DNA of 64,000 nucleotides from Bradyrhizobium manausense. GTDB taxonomy: Bacteria; Pseudomonadota; Alphaproteobacteria; Rhizobiales; Xanthobacteraceae. Every line of letters begins with the position of its first letter. Position 1 is the stretch's first letter. The notes under the pieces were generated by a model. It did no database searches, was not told the DNA's origin, and saw nothing but the letters and a program-made list of their open reading frames with translations. The position numbers and the translations under genes are program-made. Location: contig NZ_JAFCLG010000016.1 of the NCBI RefSeq assembly GCF_018129685.1, positions 62,001 to 126,000 of the forward strand, given 5' to 3'. Below are positions 47,183-56,128 of this stretch, piece after piece.

Positions 47183-48552
47183 CCGTTGAACGCGGCCTGT
47201 GCCTCCGGCAGGTCCCAGATCTTGCCAATCGCGGCAGTGCCGGCTGCCGTGATCGCGGCTTCGTCGGCGCCGAGATAGCGGCCCTCATCCACCAGCACGC
47301 GGCCGTCGACCATCACCTGGTCGATATTGGCGCGATTGGCGAGCGCGATCAGAGCGCGGCGCGGATCGAACAGCGGCTGAAGATGCGGATGGGTGAGATC
47401 GACGACGGTGAGATCGGCGGTCGCGCCCGGCTCGATCCGGCCGAGATCCGGCCGCTTGATGACGTCGGCGGCGACAGCCGTGTTCGCCTCGATCAGCTCC
47501 GGCGAGTTTGCGACATCGGCACGGGCTGAAGTGACCTTGGAGATGAGCGACGCCGCGTTGAGCTCGCCGAGCAGATCCATGTTGTAGCCATCGGTGCCCA
47601 CCACGGTGCGCACGCCATGCTCGGCGAACCGGCTGAACGCGGCAGTGACACCAGCGCGCGCGAATACGCGCGGGCAGTTCAGCACGGTCATGCCGCGGGC
47701 GGCCATCAGCTTGAGATCGTCGTCGCTGCTGAACATGCAATGCGCGGCCATGAGGTCAGGCGCAAGCAAGCCGAGCCAGTCCAGATACTCCGCCGGCGTG
47801 CGGCCGCCATAGCGCTTGCCGATGGTCTCGACCTCGGTGCGGCTCTGCGCCATGTGCGTCGTGATAGGCACGCCAAGCTCGCGCGCCCGCGCGGCGCAGG
47901 CCTTCAAGAGGTCCGGGCCGCAGGTGTCGGTCGCGTGCGGGCTCATGGCGAGTTTGATACGGCCGTCGCCGCGATTGTTCCACCGTTGATAGAGCGCATC
48001 CCACGTCGCCATGTCGGCGGTGCCGTCGTCGCCGGAATAGCGGACCACGCCATCAGGACCGGCCTTGGCATCCGATGTCGAGAACAGATAAGGCGCGCCG
48101 TAGAAGCGGATGCCCATCTCCTCGGCCGCGTCGAACATCTCGGGGATCGAGCTGCGGAACGGCTCCATCACCGTGGTGGCGCCGCCCTTGAGCAGCTGGA
48201 GAATGCCGAGGCGCGCGACCGCGAGACGCTCTTCCGCCGACAGGATTTCAGCGCCGCGCCTGGTCAGCGGCAGCAGCACCGTATAGACGATGCTCTGGTT
48301 GTTCTTGCGGCCATTGCCGTCCTCGCTGTGGCTGCGCGCCACCGCTTCCGAGAAGCAGTGATTGTGCAGGTTCAACAGGCCCGGCAGCACGAAGCGGCCG
48401 GGCCGGTCGTAGACCTGATCCGCGCTGGGCTTGTCGCGCGTGACGGCTGCGATCGTCTTGCCTTCGACCAGGACCCAATGATCGCGCAACACATCCTGCG
48501 CGCCGTCTTTGCGTGACAGTACGTAGCTGCCGAAGATTGCCGTGGTGCTCAT
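47179..48552 (-). CDS. Amidohydrolase (SsnA/8-oxoguanine deaminase/chlorohydrolase-like)
   Basis: 457 residues of the metal-dependent amidohydrolase superfamily. The metal site H-x-H is in GLLNLHNHC, further His in THMAQSR and AAHCMF, and Asp in VGTDGYNMD. Relatives deaminate nucleobases, remove chlorine or open rings. The ATG at 48552 overlaps the stop of the upstream binding-protein gene by four bases. It ends the nine-gene operon that includes a carbamoylase and racemase. The substrate may be a heterocycle or ureide. Confidence 0.9.
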   Translation of the reverse strand: MSTTAIFGSYVLSRKDGAQDVLRDHWVLVEGKTIAAVTRDKPSADQVYDRPGRFVLPGLLNLHNHCFSEAVARSHSEDGNGRKNNQSIVYTVLLPLTRRGAEILSAEERLAVARLGILQLLKGGATTVMEPFRSSIPEMFDAAEEMGIRFYGAPYLFSTSDAKAGPDGVVRYSGDDGTADMATWDALYQRWNNRGDGRIKLAMSPHATDTCGPDLLKACAARARELGVPITTHMAQSRTEVETIGKRYGGRTPAEYLDWLGLLAPDLMAAHCMFSSDDDLKLMAARGMTVLNCPRVFARAGVTAAFSRFAEHGVRTVVGTDGYNMDLLGELNAASLISKVTSARADVANSPELIEANTAVAADVIKRPDLGRIEPGATADLTVVDLTHPHLQPLFDPRRALIALANRANIDQVMVDGRVLVDEGRYLGADEAAITAAGTAAIGKIWDLPEAQAAFNG

Positions 48553-50132
48553 GCGGGGCGTACGTTCCAGAAGACGGCGGTGCCGTCGAGAATGCCTGAT
48601 ATGTCCTTGCGATAGGCGGTCGGCTGCTTGTAGAGGCCGATCGGAATATAGGGGATTTCCTCGAAGGCGACCGCCTGGATCTCGCGGCAGATGCGCTGCT
48701 GCTCGGCAAGCTCGGAGGCCGCCAGCCACTGGCTGCGCAGCGGCCCCATCCTCTCGCTCGCATACCAGCCGGCAACCTTGCCCTCGCCGCGAATGTTGGT
48801 GTTGCCGGCCGGATTGAGCCAGTCGATACCCTGCCAGTTGCCGACGGCGGCGCTCCAGCCACCCTGCCCGATCGGATCCTTCTTCAGCTGCCGCTGCAGC
48901 ACGACGGCGAAATCCAGCCCGGCATATTCGACGTTCATGCCGGCCTTGCGAAGCGAGTCGACGGCGATCTCGCCAAGCGGCTTCTGCGCCAGCGAGTTGG
49001 TCGGGACCAGCACGACGATCTTCTCGCCATTGTAGCCAGCCGCCCTCAGATCGGCCTTCACCTTGTCGTAGTTGCGCGGGCCCCTGAACACATCGAGGCC
49101 GACCTCGCTGGCCATCGGCGTACCCGGCGCGAAATAGCCGATCGGCGAGACCTGGAAGGCCGGATCGGTGCCAGCCACCGCCGTCATGAATGCGGATTGA
49201 TCGATGGCACCCAGCAGCGCGCGGCGAACCGCGGGATTGTCGAACGGCGGCTGGAGATGATTGAGGCGCAGCATGCAAGCGTAGCCTCTGGGATCGAGGA
49301 TGCGCGTCTCGATGTCGCCTGCGGCCTTGATGATCGGCAAGAGATCATGCGGCGTGGTTTCCTGCCAATCCTGCTCGCCGGTCTGGAGCGCGGCGACGCC
49401 GGTGCCGGCATCCGGCGTGGTGGTCCAGACCACGCGGTCGTAGTGCACGATTTTCGGACCCGCCGTCCAATCCGGCTTGCCGTCGACACGCGGCTGGTAG
49501 CGCTCGAACTTCGCGTACGCGTTACGGGCGCCCTGCACGCGCTCGTCGGCGAGATAGCGGAACGGGCCGCTGCCGATGACCTCGGTCAGCGGCTTGAACG
49601 GGTCCTGGCTCGCCAGTCGCTCAGGCATCATGAAGCAGGCGTTGATCGCGGCCTTGCCGAGTGCCTGCGGCAGCAGCGGAAACGGCCGCTTGAGACGGAA
49701 GCGGATGGTGCGGTCGTCGGCGGCTGAGAGTTCGGCGGTCGCCTCCATCAGCTCGCCGCCAAAGCCATCGCGCACGGCCCAGCGGCGGATGCTGGCGACG
49801 CAGTCGCGCGCCAGCACGCGCTCGCCGTCGTGCCAGAACAGGCCGTCGCGAAGCGTGAGGTCCCACTGCAGCAGGTCGCCGGAGATGGCGTGACCCGAGA
49901 GCATCTGCGGCGACACCTGGAGCGAGGCACTCATGCCGTAGAGCGTGTCGTAGACCATGAAGCCGTGGTTTCGCGACACCTGCGCGGTCGAATAGATCGG
50001 ATCGACGAAAGCGAGGTCGATGACAGGGATGAAGCGCAGCGTGGATTGGGATTCGGCGCGGACGATGCCCGGCAGCGACAGCGCCGGGACTGTTGCGGCA
50101 GCCTTGAGGAGCGAACGGCGGGAGATGGGCAT
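48549..50132 (-). CDS. Family 5 solute-binding protein (peptide/nickel/opine type), Tat signal
   Basis: 527 residues. The twin-arginine signal SRRSLLKAAATVPAL is followed by the family 5 fold (SGDLLQWDLTLRDGLFWHDGERVLARDCVASIRRW, VIGSGPFRYLADERVQGA, NPAVRRALLGAIDQ). This family normally works with DppBCDF-type permeases, but none is in the window; the operon's permease and ATPase are of the His/Gln type. It may use a remote transporter or deliver ligand to another system. ATG 50132 is at the start of the signal. Confidence 0.9.
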   Translation of the reverse strand: MPISRRSLLKAAATVPALSLPGIVRAESQSTLRFIPVIDLAFVDPIYSTAQVSRNHGFMVYDTLYGMSASLQVSPQMLSGHAISGDLLQWDLTLRDGLFWHDGERVLARDCVASIRRWAVRDGFGGELMEATAELSAADDRTIRFRLKRPFPLLPQALGKAAINACFMMPERLASQDPFKPLTEVIGSGPFRYLADERVQGARNAYAKFERYQPRVDGKPDWTAGPKIVHYDRVVWTTTPDAGTGVAALQTGEQDWQETTPHDLLPIIKAAGDIETRILDPRGYACMLRLNHLQPPFDNPAVRRALLGAIDQSAFMTAVAGTDPAFQVSPIGYFAPGTPMASEVGLDVFRGPRNYDKVKADLRAAGYNGEKIVVLVPTNSLAQKPLGEIAVDSLRKAGMNVEYAGLDFAVVLQRQLKKDPIGQGGWSAAVGNWQGIDWLNPAGNTNIRGEGKVAGWYASERMGPLRSQWLAASELAEQQRICREIQAVAFEEIPYIPIGLYKQPTAYRKDISGILDGTAVFWNVRPA

Positions 50133-50155
50133 GACAAGAGGCTCCTCAGGAGACT

Positions 50156-50812
50156 TTACGTATTCAGCAAGACCGCGCCGATCGCGGCGGCCACCGCCTG
50201 CTGCGCCGGCTCGACAACGGGCACGCCGATCGCCTCCGCAATCGCTGCGCGATGCGACGCCATGCCGGCACAGCCCATCACCACGACATCGGCGCGGCAT
50301 TGCGCGGCCAGCGCGCGGCCGGCCTCGATCAGCCGTCCACGGATGTCCGCGCTCGCCGTCTCGGCGGCACTCGCTCCGACCGACCAGCTTCCGGCATAGC
50401 GACTGTCGACGCCCATCACCCGCGCCATGCGCTGCTGGCGGCGGATGCTGGATGGAGACAGAGCGATGATGCCGAAGCGCTCACCCAGCATCAGCGCGCG
50501 AAAGATGCCGCACTCGGCGATCCCCAACACCGGACGGCCACCGGCCGCCTCGCGCACCGCATGCAGGCCGGGATCGCTGAAGCAGGCCAGCACGAATGCA
50601 TCGGCATTGTCGCGCGACACCCGATTGACAAGCGGCATCACGACGCTGTCGGCATCGCGCTGCGAGCTGATGCCGGGCGGCCCCTCGGCAAGACCCACCA
50701 CCTCGATGTCGGGCCCGCCGCCAATACGCAGCGGCGCCACCGCATCGTCGATCGCCGCCGTCACCGACGCCGAGGAGTTGGGGTTGATGACGAGGATGCG
50801 GCGACGGGTCAT
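50156..50812 (-). CDS. Aspartate/glutamate/hydantoin racemase family protein
   Basis: 218 residues. NPNSS near the N-terminus and the two catalytic cysteine regions Cys77 (LACFSDPG) and Cys181 (MGCAGM) fit the two-base racemase mechanism. Family members racemise hydantoins, allantoin or Asp/Glu. The ATG at 50812 is at the end of a short gap after the deacetylase stop. In context it could equilibrate D and L forms of a 5-substituted hydantoin or a ureide for the hydrolase genes nearby. Confidence 0.92.
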   Translation of the reverse strand: MTRRRILVINPNSSASVTAAIDDAVAPLRIGGGPDIEVVGLAEGPPGISSQRDADSVVMPLVNRVSRDNADAFVLACFSDPGLHAVREAAGGRPVLGIAECGIFRALMLGERFGIIALSPSSIRRQQRMARVMGVDSRYAGSWSVGASAAETASADIRGRLIEAGRALAAQCRADVVVMGCAGMASHRAAIAEAIGVPVVEPAQQAVAAAIGAVLLNT

Positions 50813-50820
50813 GGCGCTAC

Positions 50821-51705
50821 TCAACGGTTGGCCGCCTCGTGACGCAGGAAGTTCTCCGTAATCTTCTCGCCGGTCGTGATCCAGACATCCGGGCACGACT
50901 TCGCATAGGTGAGGAATTCGCGCAGCAGGCGCAGCCGCATCGGGCGGCCGCTGCATTGCGGATGCAGCACCGTCGTCACCATCGCGCCCCAATCCCTGAT
51001 TTCGTCGAGCTCGTCCTTCCAGATCGACAGCACGTGCTCCTTGGGGAAGATCGAGCGCGGACTGAAGCGCGCCGAGAGGCCGTGCATCCAGTCGTCATAG
51101 CTCGCGGTCACCGGCAGCTCGATTGCGCCCGGCTTGCCATCGGCCAATCGATGGCGATAGGGCCGCACATCGTCGCGGAACGAGGACGTGTAGACGATGC
51201 CATGACGAACCAGCGCGACGCGCAGCTCTTCGGTGAATTCGCCGTAGGGCGCGCGATAGCCTGATGGCTTGACGCCGAGCCGGCGCTTCAGCGCCTCGAA
51301 GCCGCGTTCCAGTTCCTCCTCGATCCAGGGATCGCCCGGGTCGGGCAGGAGATGGTGGTAGCCGTGATGGCCGATCTCGTGACCGGCCTTGAGGATCGAT
51401 TCGGCCATCGCCGGATGCGCATCGACCGACCATCCCGTGACGAAGAACGTCGCCTTGAGATCGAGCTGATCGAGCAGCTCCAGAAGCTTCGGCGTGCCGA
51501 CGCGCGCCTCATAGCCGCCATAGCTCATGGTAATCAGGCGCTGGGCATGCAGCGCGTCCTTGCTGGTCCACGCCGTCTCCGCGTCGACGTCGAACGACAG
51601 GAACATCGCCGAGGTGTACGGCTTGGGCCAGGGATATTCCGGCGCGGGATCCGCGGTGTTGGCCGGGGTGAGCGGGATGCTCTGGAGGGCCTTACTGTCC
51701 AGCAT
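50821..51705 (-). CDS. NodB-fold hydrolase (PuuE allantoinase/peptidoglycan deacetylase-like)
   Basis: 294 residues. FLSFDVDAE (metal Asp), GHEIGHHGYHH (metal His), GYRAPYGEFTEE and the C-terminal PQCSGRPMRL block match the HpPgdA/PuuE group. PuuE opens allantoin; cyclic imides are also hydrolysed by relatives. No signal peptide. It precedes the racemase on the operon and overlaps the upstream binding-protein gene by 14 bases. A ring-opening hydrolase acting before the carbamoylase is a plausible role. Confidence 0.88.
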   Translation of the reverse strand: MLDSKALQSIPLTPANTADPAPEYPWPKPYTSAMFLSFDVDAETAWTSKDALHAQRLITMSYGGYEARVGTPKLLELLDQLDLKATFFVTGWSVDAHPAMAESILKAGHEIGHHGYHHLLPDPGDPWIEEELERGFEALKRRLGVKPSGYRAPYGEFTEELRVALVRHGIVYTSSFRDDVRPYRHRLADGKPGAIELPVTASYDDWMHGLSARFSPRSIFPKEHVLSIWKDELDEIRDWGAMVTTVLHPQCSGRPMRLRLLREFLTYAKSCPDVWITTGEKITENFLRHEAANR

Positions 51706-52507
51706 TGATGGTCGCCTTTTCGACTGCGTTATCTGTCAACTTCCACTTGGCGAGCAGGGTCTTGTAGGTGCCATCCGCGATCAGCGCATCGAGTGCGTCG
51801 GCTACAGCCTGCTGCAACGCCTTTTCTTTAACCGGCAGCGCAATGCCCGTGAACTGCGTTGCGAAGGGATCGCCGACCGGCGCATAGGTTCCCGGCTCGA
51901 GATCCATCACATAGGGCAGCGTCTCGTTGCCCTGCACGGCGGCGTCGATACGGCCCTGCCTGAGCTGGGTACGCGCATCGGCCGAGCCGTCGGTGCCGAC
52001 GAACTGGATCGGATTGCCGGCGCAATTCTTCTGGCTCCATTTGTCGATCTCGGTCGGAAACATGGTGCGGCGGCTGGCGCCGACCTTCTTGCCGCACAGC
52101 GCCGCCATCTCCTTGAACTCGGACGCGCGGGACTGCTGCACGAAGAATTTTGGACCGCTGCGCAAATAATCGACGAAGGACGCAATCTCGTGCCGGCTCG
52201 CATAATCGGTGAAGCCGGACAGGATGGCATCCACCCGACCCGTTGAAATCGACGGCATGAACTCGGCAAAGCTGGTCTCGGTCCATTCGATCTTGACGCC
52301 GAGCTTGCGCCCCAGCGCCTCGCCGAGATCGATATCGAAGCCCGACAGTGTGTTGGTGGCGGGATCGCGGAACTCCATCGGCGGATAGTTCGGCACCAGC
52401 GCGACCTTGATGCTGCCGCGTTTGGCGATCTCCGGCGGCAGCTCGACGGCCGAGGCCGAAGCGGTCATGGCACCAAACAGCGCCGCCGCAACCAAAACTC
52501 TTTTCAT
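51692..52507 (-). CDS. Family 3 (amino acid-type) periplasmic binding protein
   Basis: 271 residues with a signal peptide (MKRVLVAAALFGAMTASASA) and a family 3 fold: IKVALVPNYPPMEFRDPATNTLSGFDIDLGEALGRKL and GKKVGASRRTMFPTEIDKW. ATG 52507 has GGGGGCG upstream. One of two similar binding proteins flanking the same transporter; the second is at 54139. Starts 16 bases after the ATPase stop. Confidence 0.92.
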   Translation of the reverse strand: MKRVLVAAALFGAMTASASAVELPPEIAKRGSIKVALVPNYPPMEFRDPATNTLSGFDIDLGEALGRKLGVKIEWTETSFAEFMPSISTGRVDAILSGFTDYASRHEIASFVDYLRSGPKFFVQQSRASEFKEMAALCGKKVGASRRTMFPTEIDKWSQKNCAGNPIQFVGTDGSADARTQLRQGRIDAAVQGNETLPYVMDLEPGTYAPVGDPFATQFTGIALPVKEKALQQAVADALDALIADGTYKTLLAKWKLTDNAVEKATINAGQ

Positions 52508-52523
52508 CAACACGCCCCCCATT

Positions 52524-53288
52524 TCAGATCACCGCCGAAAGAAATGCCTTTGTGCGCTCCTCGCGCGGCGCGCCCAAGACTTCGCAGGCGCGGCCCTGCT
52601 CGACGATCGCGCCCTGGTCCATGTAGACGACGCGGTCGGCGACCTCGCGGGCGAAGCCGAGCTCGTGGGTCACCACCATCATGGTCATGCCGCTCCTGGC
52701 CAATTCCTTCATGACCGCCAGCACCTCGCCGACGAGTTCGGGATCGAGCGCGCTGGTCGGCTCGTCGAACAGCATCAGCATCGGCTTCATCGCGAGCGCG
52801 CGCGCAATCGCAACACGCTGCTGCTGGCCACCTGAAAGCTGCGCGGGATACGAATCCGCTTTCGCCGACAGGCCCACACGCCGGAGCAGCTCCAGCGCCT
52901 CGGCGCGCACCTCGTCGACCTTCCGGCCCTGCACCTGGAGAGGGCCCTCGGTGACGTTCTCCAGCGCCGTCTTGTGCGGAAACAGGTTGAAGCGCTGGAA
53001 CACCATACCGGTCTTCAGCCGCTGCCGCCCGATCTCGCGTTCGCCGAGGCGATGCAGTCGTCCACCCTGCTCGCGCACGCCGAGCAATTCGCCGTCGAGC
53101 CAGATACCGCCGCTATCGATGATTGCGAGTTGGTTGATGCAGCGGAGCAATGTGGTCTTGCCTGAACCCGAGGCGCCGATCAGGCACATCACCTCGCCGG
53201 GCCAGACGTCGAGCGAGACGCTTTTGAGAGCCTGGAACTCCCCGAAACTCTTGCTGACGGAGCGAATGGCGACGAGGGGTTTTGTCAT
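52524..53288 (-). CDS. Polar amino acid-type ABC transporter ATPase
   Basis: 254 residues. Walker A GASGSGKTT, signature LSGGQQQRVAIARAL, Walker B LMLFDEPTSALDPE and H-loop MMVVTHELGFA, the GlnQ/HisP pattern. Overlaps the permease stop by four bases; forms the transporter with the permease and binding proteins. Confidence 0.95.
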   Translation of the reverse strand: MTKPLVAIRSVSKSFGEFQALKSVSLDVWPGEVMCLIGASGSGKTTLLRCINQLAIIDSGGIWLDGELLGVREQGGRLHRLGEREIGRQRLKTGMVFQRFNLFPHKTALENVTEGPLQVQGRKVDEVRAEALELLRRVGLSAKADSYPAQLSGGQQQRVAIARALAMKPMLMLFDEPTSALDPELVGEVLAVMKELARSGMTMMVVTHELGFAREVADRVVYMDQGAIVEQGRACEVLGAPREERTKAFLSAVI

Positions 53289-54142
53289 CGCGCGAGCCGC
53301 AATGTGCCGCGGGCAAAGCGGTGTTCGAGCAACATCTGGAGCGGTGTCAGGATCGAGACGACCAGCAGATACCAGAGCCCGGCGACGATCAGGAGCTCGA
53401 TCACGCGCGAATTGGCGTAATAGATGTTCTCGGCGTTGTGCAGCACTTCCGGGTATTGGATCACGCTCGCAAGCGAGGTCGCCTTCACCATGCCGATAAA
53501 CTCGTTGCCGAGCGGGGGGATCACGACGCGCATCGCCTGGGGCAGGATGATCCGGCGCAGCGCCCGCAGCCGCCCCATGCCGATGGCCTGCGCCGCTTCA
53601 TATTGCCCGATATCGACCGACAGCATACCGGCGCGCATCACCTCGGAGGTGTAGGCGCCCTGGTTGATGCCAAGCCCGAGCAGCGCGGCGAGGAACGGCG
53701 TCATCACGTCGACGGCGCGCGCACTCCACAGGCCGGGAATGCCGATGGTCGGAAACACCAGCGCGAGGTTGAACCACAGCAGCAATTGCAGGATCAGCGG
53801 CGTGCCGCGGAACAGCCAGGTGTAGCCGGCCGCGACGGTCTTCAACACCGGATTGGGCGACAGCCGCATGATCGCAACGACAACGCCGAGAAAAATGCCG
53901 AGCGCCATCGCCAGCACCGCCATCACCATGGTGTTGACGATGCCTTCGAGGATCACCTTGGCCGTGATGAAGCGGCTGACATAGGACCATTCGATCTGGC
54001 CATTGGCGAACGCCCGCGCGATCGCCGCCAGCACCAGGACGATCAGGGCCGCACCGAACCAGCGAAACCAGTGCGGCTCGCGCGCGAGCCGCATCCCCGA
54101 CAAATCAGGGAAACCCTCCGCGAGGACCGGCGCCGGCCTCAT
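53285..54142 (-). CDS. Polar amino acid-type ABC transporter permease
   Basis: 285 residues with five membrane helices and the EAA loop QYEAAQAIGMGRLRALRRIILPQAMRVVIPPLGNEFIG. Only one permease gene is present, so it likely works as a homodimer. The ATG at 54142 overlaps the stop of the binding-protein gene by four bases. Delivers the nitrogen compound for the operon. Confidence 0.93.
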   Translation of the reverse strand: MRPAPVLAEGFPDLSGMRLAREPHWFRWFGAALIVLVLAAIARAFANGQIEWSYVSRFITAKVILEGIVNTMVMAVLAMALGIFLGVVVAIMRLSPNPVLKTVAAGYTWLFRGTPLILQLLLWFNLALVFPTIGIPGLWSARAVDVMTPFLAALLGLGINQGAYTSEVMRAGMLSVDIGQYEAAQAIGMGRLRALRRIILPQAMRVVIPPLGNEFIGMVKATSLASVIQYPEVLHNAENIYYANSRVIELLIVAGLWYLLVVSILTPLQMLLEHRFARGTLRLAR

Positions 54143-54966
54143 TGCGGTGCCGCGTTCAGCATGGGCTGGGTGACCGCATTGGCGCCCAGGCCCCATTTGT
54201 CGAGAACAGCCTTGTAGGACCCGTCAGCGATCATCGCGGCAAGCTTCTCCGTCACGACCTCGCGGAGCGCGGCATCGTCCTTGCGGAACATGATGCCCTG
54301 ATAGCCGATGGTCAACTGCGCGCCGATGACCCGGTATTTGCCGGGCTCCTGCGTCTGCGCATAGGGCAGCGTCTCGCTGCCCTGCACGGCGGCGTCGATG
54401 CGGCCCTGCTTGAGCTGGTTGCGGACGTCGATCGAGTTCTCGCCCGGCACATATTGAATGGCCGGCTTGCCGGCTGCCTCGCAATTCTGCTTGCTCCACT
54501 TCTCGATCTCGGCCGGGAAGCTGGTGCTGCGGGTGGTACCGACTTTCTTGCCACAGAGATCGGTCGCGACCTTCGCCTCGCTCTCCGCCATTGCAAAGAA
54601 CTGCGGTCCGGTCGCAAGGTAGTCGACGAAATCTGCAGTCTCGCGCCGAGAGGCACGGTCCGAGATGCCGGAGATGATGAAATCGGCGCGCTTGGTCTGG
54701 AGCGACGGGATCAGCTCGGCGAAGGGCGTCTCGCTCCAGACGATCTTGAGACCACCGAGCCGCTTGGCGAGCTCATTCGCAAGGTCGATATCGAGCCCGA
54801 CCAGTTCGTTGCTGGCGGTATCGCGATATTCCATCGGCGCGTAGGTCGAGTTGACGGTGAGCTTCAGCGTGCCCGCCTGTTTGATCTCCGCCGGAAGCTC
54901 CGCCGCTTGCACCGACGTCGCGGCCGCGAGTGCCATAGGGGCCAGGAAATACGAGAGGCGTGTCAT
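54139..54966 (-). CDS. Family 3 (amino acid-type) periplasmic binding protein
   Basis: 275 residues with a signal peptide (MTRLSYFLAPMALAAATSVQAA) and LKLTVNSTYAPMEYRDTASNELVGLDIDLANELAKRL, GKKVGTTRSTSFPAEIEKW. Near paralogue of the binding protein at 51692, suggesting duplication and two related ligands. Followed by the permease; preceded by the carbamoylase with a 54-base gap. Confidence 0.93.
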   Translation of the reverse strand: MTRLSYFLAPMALAAATSVQAAELPAEIKQAGTLKLTVNSTYAPMEYRDTASNELVGLDIDLANELAKRLGGLKIVWSETPFAELIPSLQTKRADFIISGISDRASRRETADFVDYLATGPQFFAMAESEAKVATDLCGKKVGTTRSTSFPAEIEKWSKQNCEAAGKPAIQYVPGENSIDVRNQLKQGRIDAAVQGSETLPYAQTQEPGKYRVIGAQLTIGYQGIMFRKDDAALREVVTEKLAAMIADGSYKAVLDKWGLGANAVTQPMLNAAPQ

Positions 54967-55020
54967 GTCAGCTCCTTCGATCTCTTCCTTCGACGATCCG
55001 TTGCCAGCGCCGTGCCAACG

Positions 55021-55977
55021 TCAGTCCGCGTCGAGTACGGCCGGCTCGATGACGCCGGCGCGCTCGGTGATCACCCTGTATTGCTCGGGCCGCCGATGGG
55101 CGGCGAAATTGAACATCTTGTCCTTGCCCTGGCGGCAGAGATCGAGATCGATATCCGCGACGATGACCTCATCCGTCAGGGTCGCGGCCTGTGCGACGAT
55201 GCAGCCATTGGGATCGACGATGCAGGAGCCGCCGATCAGGCCCGAGCCGTCCTCGTCGCCAGCCTTGGCGACCGAGATCGCCCAGGTCGCGTTCATGTAG
55301 GCGTTGGCCTGCGTCACCAGCGTCGAATGGAAGGTCCGCAAGGAGGCATCTTCGGTGGTGCCGCCATTGGGATCATAGGCGGCCGAATTGTAGCCGATGC
55401 AGACGAGCTCGACGCCCTGCAGGCCGAGCACGCGCCAGGACTCCGGCCAGCGGCGATCGTTGCAGATCATCATGCCCATGATGGCATGGGCCCAGGCCGA
55501 GCCGGCGCGGAACGCAGGAAAGCCGAGATCGCCATATTCGAAATAACGCTTCTCGAGCTGCTGGTAACGCGCGCCCTCCCGCGGCTCGACCGAGCCCGGC
55601 AGATGCACCTTGCGATAGCGGCCGAGAATCTCGCCATCGCGATCGACCAGAATGGCGCAATTGTAGCGACGCCCCTCCGGCGTCAGTTCGGCATAGCCGA
55701 CATAGAACCCGACGCGCAGCGCGCGCGCACGATCGAACAGCTTTGCCACGGCCGGGTTCGGCATGCCGCGCTCGAAATACTGGTCGAGCGCGTCGCCCTC
55801 CAAGAGCCAGCGCGGAAAGAAGGTGGTGAAGGCAAGCTCGGGAAACACGACGAGAGTGGCGCCGCGGCTCGCCGCGTCCTCCAGCAAGGCCAGCATCCGC
55901 GCCAGCGTATGCTCGCGCTTATCGGCTTTTTGCGTCGGTCCCATCTGGGCTGCGGCGGCGCGAAGGACACGAACCAA
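55021..55977 (-). CDS. N-carbamoyl-D-amino acid hydrolase-like (nitrilase superfamily)
   Basis: 318 residues. The catalytic triad is visible: Glu47 (VVFPELAF), Lys123 (YRKVHLPG) and Cys172 (MMICNDRRWPE). The last motif and the residue numbers match D-carbamoylase. It hydrolyses N-carbamoyl amino acids to free amino acid, CO2 and ammonia; a ureidocarboxylic acid is an alternative. Start TTG at 55977 chosen because GGAGG lies five bases upstream; TTG 55989 is the other option. First gene of the operon, divergent from a LysR gene. Confidence 0.9.
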   Translation of the reverse strand: MVRVLRAAAAQMGPTQKADKREHTLARMLALLEDAASRGATLVVFPELAFTTFFPRWLLEGDALDQYFERGMPNPAVAKLFDRARALRVGFYVGYAELTPEGRRYNCAILVDRDGEILGRYRKVHLPGSVEPREGARYQQLEKRYFEYGDLGFPAFRAGSAWAHAIMGMMICNDRRWPESWRVLGLQGVELVCIGYNSAAYDPNGGTTEDASLRTFHSTLVTQANAYMNATWAISVAKAGDEDGSGLIGGSCIVDPNGCIVAQAATLTDEVIVADIDLDLCRQGKDKMFNFAAHRRPEQYRVITERAGVIEPAVLDAD

Positions 55978-56128
55978 GACTGCCTCCAATATGTGCGCAG
56001 TGCTGCCTCAATGGGCGAATGAACCCCTTGATCCAGCGTGCAAATCCGCCGTCATTAGGCGCAAGCCAAGCTGCAAAAGCAATTCATCGTGCTATGATGT
56101 TTTGGCCCAGAGTATAACAGTCAGTGAT

